Assembly (NCBI RefSeq): GCF_030532715.1
Contig: NZ_JAUNKO010000005.1
Coordinates: forward strand, 216,407 to 280,406
Source: Corynebacterium sp.
Lineage (GTDB): Bacteria > Actinomycetota > Actinomycetes > Mycobacteriales > Mycobacteriaceae
Length of the DNA: 64,000 nucleotides
Reading direction: 5' to 3'
This document shows, in pieces, positions 58,359-64,000 of this stretch. Position numbers and translations under genes: made by a program. Each line of letters opens with the position of its first letter. Position 1 is the stretch's first letter. The notes below the pieces were generated by a model. The model had not been told where the DNA came from, made no database searches, and saw only the letters and a program-made list of their open reading frames with translations.

Positions 58359-60191
58359 CTAGTTCTCCTGTTCTGTGTCGTCGGCGGCCACCACACCGTG
58401 GTGGGACTCCGCGCGCTGTTGCCGCGCTACCTTCATCACGCTGCCCAATCCGTTGACGCCGGGCTGAGCGAACCACGGGACGCGCGACGCCAGCACCACC
58501 AGCGGCGCAGTCACAAGGAAGGTCACCAGCAGGTCAAACACCGTGGTCAAGCCGAGGGTAAACGCGAAACCCTTCACGTCGCCGACCGCCAAGATGTACA
58601 GCACCACGGCGGCAATCAAGGACACAAAGTTACCGGAAATAATGGTTTGCTTGGCGCGCTCCCACGCCCGCGGCACTGCGGAACGGAAGGTGCGGCCCTC
58701 CCGCACCTCATCTTTAATACGCTCGTAAAACACCACGAAGGAGTCCGCGGTCGTACCGATACCAATGATCAAGCCGGCCACGCCCGCCAAGTCCAGCGAA
58801 TAGCCGATCCAGCGGCCGAGCAGCACCAGCGAACCGTACACCAGCGCGCCGGAAGCAAACAGCGAAAACACCGCCGCGAAACCGAAAATCCGGTAGTAAG
58901 CGAAGGCGAACAATGCCACCAGCGCCAAACCCACCATGCCGGCGATGAGGCCAGCCTTTAACGAGGCGATACCCAACGATGCGGGCACCGTCGTGGCAGT
59001 ACCACCGCGCTCACCGTTTTCCCCGGCGAAGCTCAACGGCAACGCACCATAACGCAAGTTATTGGCGAGCTCAGTCGCTTCCTGCTGGGAAAACTGGCCG
59101 GTAATGGACGTGCCAGAACCGGGCGGGGTCGGAGATTGAATCTGCGGGGCGGACAGCACCTGCGAATCAAGAGTGATGGCCACCTGCTGTTGCAGATATT
59201 GCTGGGTGAGCTCGTACCAGGTAGCGCCGCCCTGCTCCTCACCTTCCGACTTGAACGCAAAATTGATTTCCATCTGGCCCGTCTCCGGGTTCAACCCGCC
59301 CGTAATGGGGCGATTGGTATCAATTTCGTTACCGGTGAGCCGTTTGCCGTGTGCTTCGTCGGTTTGGCCCACCAACAATGGCGCGGGGCCCAAAATGTAC
59401 TTTTCGTCGCTGGCGGCGTCGCACGCAACCAGTGGTTTGCCCGGCTCGTCGCTGCCTGCGATAGGGTCGAGCTCTTGGCCGCATTGCAGCAGGTTCGCCG
59501 CCGCGATTTGCAAGGTGGGGTCGTCGGATTGCCGGTCGGCGCGCAACATTTCGGTGATTTTCTGGCGGCGGTCCGCGGCGTCGAGAGAGTTTTTCGGCTC
59601 GGCCGGTGCTTTGGCCGACACTTTGGGGGCTTCCACCTTGTTCGCCTCGTCCTGCACAGGCTTGCCCTGCTCATCAAACGTGGTACTCATTGTGGTGGCC
59701 AATTCCTGCAGCGACGTATTCGCCTGCTCCGGCGTGACGACGCCCAGCTCCACCCAACGGTTCGCCATACCTTCGGCAGTATCCAACAAGGCAGCCGTGT
59801 CAGGCATGCCAGGCTGGGCCACGGGGCGGAACAACAATTGCGAGGTCTGACCGAGAGCACGCGCCTGGGAAGTGTCCTCACCAGGAACCGTAATCACAAG
59901 GGTATTGCCGTCAGTGATCACGCTCGCCCCCGTCACACCCATACCATTGACGCGGTTTTCCAAAATCGTGCGGGCCTGCGCCAATTGCTCCTGGGTGGGT
60001 TCCTCCCCCTGCGGCACCAAGGTGACACGGGTACCGCCTTGCAAATCAATGCCAAGATTGGGTTTGGCGGTGCGGTCACCAGTAAAAAAGATCAGCGCGT
60101 AGATGATCACCAGGATGGCCACAAACGAAGACATTGCAAGTTTGGGCCAGTTGGCGAGTCCGACGCGTGAGCGCGCGGATGACGATGCCAC
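58359..60191 (-). CDS. secD: Protein translocase subunit SecD
   Basis: SecD (610 aa) partners SecF. GIDLQGGTRVTLVPQG after the first helix, a long external P1 domain and a C-terminal membrane part with AGLIIGIGTTADSFVVFYERIKDE are intact. The external domain contains an actinobacterial insertion (about 170-300) including NEVDTNRPITGG-like linkers. The start is GTG after GAGGAGATAAACCCA. It follows yajC by a 129-bp gap. Confidence 0.95.
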   Translation of the reverse strand: MASSSARSRVGLANWPKLAMSSFVAILVIIYALIFFTGDRTAKPNLGIDLQGGTRVTLVPQGEEPTQEQLAQARTILENRVNGMGVTGASVITDGNTLVITVPGEDTSQARALGQTSQLLFRPVAQPGMPDTAALLDTAEGMANRWVELGVVTPEQANTSLQELATTMSTTFDEQGKPVQDEANKVEAPKVSAKAPAEPKNSLDAADRRQKITEMLRADRQSDDPTLQIAAANLLQCGQELDPIAGSDEPGKPLVACDAASDEKYILGPAPLLVGQTDEAHGKRLTGNEIDTNRPITGGLNPETGQMEINFAFKSEGEEQGGATWYELTQQYLQQQVAITLDSQVLSAPQIQSPTPPGSGTSITGQFSQQEATELANNLRYGALPLSFAGENGERGGTATTVPASLGIASLKAGLIAGMVGLALVALFAFAYYRIFGFAAVFSLFASGALVYGSLVLLGRWIGYSLDLAGVAGLIIGIGTTADSFVVFYERIKDEVREGRTFRSAVPRAWERAKQTIISGNFVSLIAAVVLYILAVGDVKGFAFTLGLTTVFDLLVTFLVTAPLVVLASRVPWFAQPGVNGLGSVMKVARQQRAESHHGVVAADDTEQEN

Positions 60192-60320
60192 TGGGTTTAT
60201 CTCCTCGAGGATTGATGTACAGGACGATAAAGCACAGCCGCCAACGGTGTGCTTAATCTTTAAAAAGACTTATTCAAATCTAGTCCAAACGACATGGTAC
60301 GCCATGAACAGCATGCGCTT

Positions 60321-60602
60321 TTAGCCCTCGGGCGCATCCTGGGCGCGCTCCACACGACGCACCACCGCCGCCACATCCCACACCGTGACAACAGACGGAG
60401 CAATCTCCAAATCCACGGTCGAATCCCCCAGCGCCGCCACAACACCGTGAACACCAGCGGTGGTGACCACCATGTCCCCCGGCTTGAGATCCGCCTGCAG
60501 GGCACGCCGCTCGGCGAGCAACCGCTGCTGCCGCCGCAGTTGCAGCACCGGCGGCAGCAGGAAAACAATAAGGACAACAACAAGAATGAGAATTTCCGGC
60601 AT
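60321..60602 (-). CDS. yajC: Preprotein translocase accessory subunit YajC
   Basis: YajC (93 aa) is a one-helix protein associated with SecDF. The helix ILILVVVLIVFLLPPVLQL is followed by RRQQRLLAERRALQADLKPGDMVVTTAGVHG, the family pattern. The ATG at 60602 gives the usual length; the longer frame upstream has no signal. It lies between ruvB and secD. Confidence 0.92.
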   Translation of the reverse strand: MPEILILVVVLIVFLLPPVLQLRRQQRLLAERRALQADLKPGDMVVTTAGVHGVVAALGDSTVDLEIAPSVVTVWDVAAVVRRVERAQDAPEG

Positions 60603-60627
60603 TGCCTTAGTGTGCCAGATTTTTGGC

Positions 60628-61719
60628 CTACAACAAGGTTGGCTGGTGATCCCCCGGGGTACCAACCGGAGGTTCGAACCCCAAGTGCCGCCACGCCGCC
60701 GCCGTTGCCACCCGACCGCGACCCGTGCGCGCCATCATTCCCGCACGCACCAAATACGGCTCGCACACCTCCTCCACCGTGGAAGGTTCCTCCCCCACGG
60801 CCACCGCCAGCGTGCTCACACCAACCGGGCCGCCGCCGTGGTTTTTCACCAACGCGCCCAGCACCGCACGATCCAGCCGATCCAGACCCATCTCGTCCAC
60901 ATCGAACACAATCAGCGCTGCCTTCGCCGCACCCAAATCAATGTGGCCGTCCGAATACACCTCCGCGAAATCGCGCACCCTTCGGAGCAACCGGTTAGCA
61001 ATACGCGGCGTCCCGCGCGAACGCGAAGCGATTTCAGTGGCCGCATCCTCATCGACCCCAACGCCCAGAATGCGGGCGGCGCGCGTGACCACCCGCGTCA
61101 AGTCCGGGACGTCGTAAAACTCCATTTGCGCGGTAAACCCAAAGCGGTCACGCAACGGGCCAGTGAGCATACCCGAGCGCGTCGTAGCCCCCACCAGCGT
61201 AAACGGCGCAAGCTCCAAAGGTATCGACGTCGCGCCAGGCCCCTTGCCCACGATAACGTCAATGCGGAAATCCTCCATCGCCATGTACAACATTTCCTCC
61301 GCGGGGCGGGCGATGCGGTGAATCTCATCAATAAACAACACATCCCCCTCCATCAGATTCGAAAGCATGGCCGCGAGATCGCCCGCGCGTTCCAACGCGG
61401 GGCCGGAAGTCATGCGGAGGCTAGAACCCAACTCCTGGGCAATAATCATCGCCATCGTCGTCTTACCCAACCCCGGCGGGCCCGACAACAACACGTGATC
61501 CGGGGTGGCGCCGCGGTTTTTCGCACCCGTGAGCACCAAACTCAGCTGGTTACGCACCTTCGGCTGACCAATGAACTCATCCAAACTTTTCGGCCGCAAC
61601 CCCGCCTCAGCGTCACGATCCGTCTCCTGGCGGTTGGGCTCCACAGCAGAATCCGGCCCGCGGCGCCGATCCGGCAGGCCATCAGGAAGTTGAAACTCCG
61701 TTTTCTCAATATCTCCCAT
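60628..61719 (-). CDS. ruvB: Holliday junction branch-migration helicase RuvB
   Basis: RuvB (363 aa) is the hexameric motor that moves Holliday junctions. SLDEFIGQ, Walker [10 protein letters not shown], Walker [17 protein letters not shown] (sensor 1) and the C-terminal winged helix GARTGRGR-type ([12 protein letters not shown]) are present. It follows ruvA by 12 bases. Confidence 0.97.
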   Translation of the reverse strand: MGDIEKTEFQLPDGLPDRRRGPDSAVEPNRQETDRDAEAGLRPKSLDEFIGQPKVRNQLSLVLTGAKNRGATPDHVLLSGPPGLGKTTMAMIIAQELGSSLRMTSGPALERAGDLAAMLSNLMEGDVLFIDEIHRIARPAEEMLYMAMEDFRIDVIVGKGPGATSIPLELAPFTLVGATTRSGMLTGPLRDRFGFTAQMEFYDVPDLTRVVTRAARILGVGVDEDAATEIASRSRGTPRIANRLLRRVRDFAEVYSDGHIDLGAAKAALIVFDVDEMGLDRLDRAVLGALVKNHGGGPVGVSTLAVAVGEEPSTVEEVCEPYLVRAGMMARTGRGRVATAAAWRHLGFEPPVGTPGDHQPTLL

Positions 61720-61731
61720 ACCGCCTCCAAG

Positions 61732-62346
61732 CTACTTCTTTCCCAAGTATGCAAGGGCGGCACGCAATGTCGCGGACGTATCCAACTCTGGCGTGGCGGA
61801 CAGCACCGCCGTCACCGCAGCCGTAGCAGTACGCTCCGGGAAGCCTAAACCAACAAGCGCCTCAGTCACCTGATCCACAGCCACGCCGGCGGGCGGCACG
61901 GCGACGCCAGCTGGGGCGTCGGCAAGCGATTGCGGGCCGGTGGTAAACGCAAGCACCTTATCCTTCAAATCCACTATCATGCGTTCGGCCATACGTTTGC
62001 CCACGCCGGGGATTCGCTGCAACGCCTTCGCATCCCCGCCGGCAATCGCATTGCTCAACTCCGCGGGATTCATCACAGACTGCGCAGCCAACGCCAACCG
62101 CGGCCCCAATCCAGACACCGTCTGCAACAAACCAAACATCTCGCGGCTCGTGTCATCGGTAAAACCATACAAACTCATGGCGTCCTCACGCACCACCATA
62201 GTGGTAAGCACAAGGCTCTCCTCACCGCGGCGCAGCGTACCCAACGTTTGCGGCGTCGCAGTCACCACATAACCAACGCCAGCACACTCAATAACAGCGC
62301 TGTTTAACCCGATGCTCAGCACAATGCCGCGCAACGAAGCAATCAT
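61732..62346 (-). CDS. ruvA: Holliday junction DNA-binding protein RuvA
   Basis: RuvA (204 aa) binds four-way junctions as a tetramer. The OB domain (residues 1-65), two HhH motifs ([16 protein letters not shown] and [16 protein letters not shown]) and the C-terminal RuvB-contact domain ([17 protein letters not shown]) are visible. It overlaps the ruvC end by four bases. Confidence 0.97.
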   Translation of the reverse strand: MIASLRGIVLSIGLNSAVIECAGVGYVVTATPQTLGTLRRGEESLVLTTMVVREDAMSLYGFTDDTSREMFGLLQTVSGLGPRLALAAQSVMNPAELSNAIAGGDAKALQRIPGVGKRMAERMIVDLKDKVLAFTTGPQSLADAPAGVAVPPAGVAVDQVTEALVGLGFPERTATAAVTAVLSATPELDTSATLRAALAYLGKK

Positions 62347-63008
62347 CTACTACTCCTACTACCAGGGAACACATCAGGTGCAACCGCACCCCTACCACGG
62401 TGATGACTCGCCGCCCGCGACCGCGCCCGCAACTGCTGCGCCTTCGCCTGGCCAAGCTTACCCTCCTGCTGCCGCCGCGCCGCCTCCACCTGCTGCAACG
62501 CCGCCGCCTGGCGCTCAAGCAACGGCGCACGCCAACAATGACACACAGCCAACGCCAACGCATCCGCCGCATCCGCAGGCTTCGGTGGCTCACCAAGACC
62601 AAGGATACGAGTAATCATTGCCGTCATCTGCTTCTTATCAGCGCGACCATTGCCCGAAATCGCCTTCTTCACCTCACTGGGGGTATACATATGCACCGGA
62701 ATACCCCGCTCCGCCGCCGCCAACGCAAGCACCCCCACCGCGTGGGCAGTATGCATCACCGTAGACACATTGCCGCGTTCGAAAATACGCTCAATAGCAA
62801 CGACGTCTGGGTCATAATCACCCATCCAGTCCTTCACCGCTTCGCTCAACCGCAACAATCGCTCAGCAAGCTCCGCACCACTAGGAGTACGCACCACACC
62901 AACAGCCACCGGCAACACCGCGCGACCCCGACCCGCCTGCACCACCGACAAACCACAACGCGTCAGGCCAGGATCAATACCCATGACCCGCAAGCCCTCC
63001 AAATTCAT
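62343..63008 (-). CDS. ruvC: Holliday junction resolvase RuvC, with basic tail
   Basis: RuvC (221 aa) cuts Holliday junctions. The RNase H-like Asp set is present ([45 protein letters not shown]), in addition to [14 protein letters not shown]. Residues about 160-221, Gln/Arg/Ala-rich and very basic, go beyond the usual 170-180 residues; this tail may add DNA binding. First gene of ruvC-ruvA-ruvB. Confidence 0.95.
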   Translation of the reverse strand: MNLEGLRVMGIDPGLTRCGLSVVQAGRGRAVLPVAVGVVRTPSGAELAERLLRLSEAVKDWMGDYDPDVVAIERIFERGNVSTVMHTAHAVGVLALAAAERGIPVHMYTPSEVKKAISGNGRADKKQMTAMITRILGLGEPPKPADAADALALAVCHCWRAPLLERQAAALQQVEAARRQQEGKLGQAKAQQLRARSRAASHHRGRGAVAPDVFPGSRSSR

Positions 63009-63314
63009 ACAATCGCTCCATCCTCAAAGCAAGGTTCGTTGTAGGTGACACACGCCCCGCCGGAAACTCACCACACCCAGCAGCGATTAGGCGAGCACAA
63101 GGCAAGTGCCGGGGCTGGGGCGGCACAGGTTACATCGGCCTAAATTCTAACCGGACTACTCGCGGCAAGCCGAACTGCCGTGCCGCAAGACATCGAACTA
63201 CTGAGCAAGCAAAATAGGACCGAATCGAGTTACTTTTCTGCGAAAACTCCTTGATAAGGTGCCGGGGGTTTGGTTACGGGGGTTCCTAGGTTGCGTTAGG
63301 ACGCCGGCTATGTC

Positions 63315-63333
63315 GAATGTGCCTGAGGCAGAT
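63315..63333 (+). repeat. Direct repeat GAATGTGCCTGAGGCAGAT, copy 1
   Basis: This 19-bp sequence contains the perfect palindrome TGCCT-G-AGGCA. It recurs exactly at 63633-63651. Homology between the copies continues imperfectly through (G)GTGTTTnC.CAGGATG, about 48 bp in all. Confidence 0.85.
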
Positions 63334-63374
63334 GTTGCGTGGGGTGTGTTTTCGCAGGATGTGTGTGGTTCTGG

Positions 63375-63430
63375 GGTCAGGCTGATGGTGTGTGGTCAGG
63401 CAGATTGTGCGGGTCCGGCAGATTGTGTGG
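63375..63430 (+). repeat. Three tandem ~19-bp units
   Basis: GGTCAGGCTGATGGTGTGT, GGTCAGGCAGATTGTGCGG and GTCCGGCAGATTGTGTGG lie head to tail (19, 19 and 18 bp). The last two share GGCAGATTGTG. Confidence 0.8.
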
Positions 63431-63571
63431 GGGTGTGTGGTGTGGGTTGGCGGTGGTTGATGAGCGTTGGTGGTGGCGGCCTTTGTTGGCGGCTGCCTTT
63501 TTTGGGTGGCGGTTGTGGGTGATCGGGTAGCTATCGCGTGTATGCGTGTGTTGCTTGTGTGGCCGGCTCAG

Positions 63572-63618
63572 GCGTGATCTGCCTGTGCGTGATGTGCCTC
63601 GTGCGTGATTTGCCTGGG
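63572..63618 (+). repeat. Three tandem ~16-bp units in inverted sense
   Basis: GCGTGATCTGCCTGT, GCGTGATGTGCCTCGT and GCGTGATTTGCCTGGG are consecutive. Their core GATNTGCC is the complement-type version of the GGCANATC core in the flanking clusters, so this cluster is opposite in orientation. Confidence 0.8.
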
Positions 63619-63632
63619 TTGGTGGCCGTGTT

Positions 63633-63651
63633 GAATGTGCCTGAGGCAGAT
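63633..63651 (+). repeat. Direct repeat GAATGTGCCTGAGGCAGAT, copy 2
   Basis: An exact copy of 63315-63333. It lies 318 bases downstream and contains the same TGCCTGAGGCA palindrome. Confidence 0.85.
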
Positions 63652-63710
63652 TCAGCACGAGCGGTGTTTGCCCAGGATGAATCCGATTCGGCAGCCGGGT
63701 AGGTGGTGCG

Positions 63711-63782
63711 GTCAGGCAGATTCTACAGGCAGGCAGATTGTACGGGGCAAGCCGATTCTATGGGGCAGGCAGGTGGTGCCCA
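63711..63782 (+). repeat. Four tandem 18-bp units
   Basis: GTCAGGCAGATTCTACAG, GCAGGCAGATTGTACGGG, GCAAGCCGATTCTATGGG and GCAGGCAGGTGGTGCCCA are exactly 18 bp each. They vary by substitution and have no insertions. Eighteen is a multiple of three, so all frames stay in phase through them. Confidence 0.85.
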
Positions 63783-64000
63783 GCCGCAATAAACGGGGTG
63801 CGATGCGGGGCGAATCAACCAGGCGCGACAAGGCAGCATACGGCGCGGCAAGCGCGGCAAAACAGGCGCGGTCCTGGGCCAGGTATGCCCGGAGGTTGTG
63901 TGGGTTGGTTGCGGAATTGGTGACCTAGTCGGCGCGCCACCTCGGGTCGGTGGACGAACACGCCTGTGGCGCTCGGGGCGGTCAACAAGCCAGTTTCGCC

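Larger units (their letters stand above)
63009..64000. other. Gene-poor repeat field upstream of ruvC
   Basis: This 992-bp stretch has no gene with a ribosome site and family similarity. It is G/T-rich on the plus strand from about 63250 and contains several copies of a short motif around GGCAGATT or its complement, in four clusters. A minus-strand frame is open from the right edge to a stop at 63723-63725 (91 codons) and reads ACPIESACPVQSAC at its end. It could be the tail of a gene outside the window, but its composition is repetitive, so I leave it uncalled. A YebC gene, common here in relatives, was not seen. Confidence 0.5.

Noticed and set aside
63259-63522. Plus-strand open frame of 87 codons over the G/T-rich repeats
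   Set aside because: No ribosome site, extreme Gly/Val/Trp/Cys composition and overlap with tandem repeats suggest chance.
63711-63782. Tandem 18-bp units as a CRISPR array
   Set aside because: Units are contiguous with no spacers, are only 18 bp, and no cas gene is in the window.

Overview
The window looks like a Corynebacterium chromosome (order Mycobacteriales, not resolved to species). The evidence is the actinobacterial integration host factor mihF, a PyrR-led pyrimidine operon with a mycobacterial-style leader, an exact McbR-type operator (TAGAC-N6-GTCTA) before metK, several genes with a -10 box placed so that the transcript starts at the start codon, and the conserved order ruvCAB-yajC-secD-secF-lipoprotein-apt-rel followed further on by ppiase-MBL-hisS. 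Most genes lie on the minus strand and form long, tightly coupled operons. No rRNA, tRNA, insertion sequence, prophage or CRISPR array was recognised.

Layout. 1-4139: a sodium:solute symporter (cut by the left edge) with a 45-residue partner, divergent from an M20 N-carbamoyl-amino-acid/ureidopropionate amidohydrolase and a dihydropyrimidinase/hydantoinase. These suggest a small pyrimidine or hydantoin catabolic island. 4177-7981: metK, coaBC, rpoZ, gmk, mihF. 8169-16410: pyrF-carB-carA-pyrC-pyrB-pyrR, read from pyrR downward, giving UMP synthesis except PyrD and PyrE. 16707-19869 (plus): a TIGR01777 SDR epimerase and four coupled small YbjN-like genes. 19915-28354: nusB, efp, a proline peptidase, aroQ-aroB-aroK-aroC, a small type IV prepilin peptidase, aroE, mltG, ruvX. 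28365-35571: alaS, rarA, a phosphotransferase-fold protein, aspS.

35774-45090: a zinc metallopeptidase, a secreted VWA protein, a SNF2-type helicase divergent from a CBS protein whose N-terminus resembles a HEPN domain, hisS, an MBL hydrolase and a membrane-tethered cyclophilin. 45286-49426: a tiny secreted protein behind a palindrome-rich promoter, then a four-gene osmoprotectant-type ABC importer. 49803-54254: rel, apt and a family-5 solute-binding lipoprotein.

54388-56815 holds two surface proteins that share an Ig-like module, one carrying an LANTG sortase signal and extensive GSAEL-type repeats. They sit at the normally conserved secF/lipoprotein junction. 57206-63008: secF, secD, yajC, ruvB, ruvA, ruvC. 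63009-64000 has no convincing gene but contains an unusual field of short tandem and dispersed repeats built on GGCAGATT.

The observations most worth following up are the HEPN-like/CBS fusion, the paired Ig-module surface proteins, the repeat field beyond ruvC, the PyrR RNA loop on the pyr leader, the four-gene YbjN array and the tiny secreted protein with its nested operator-like palindromes.
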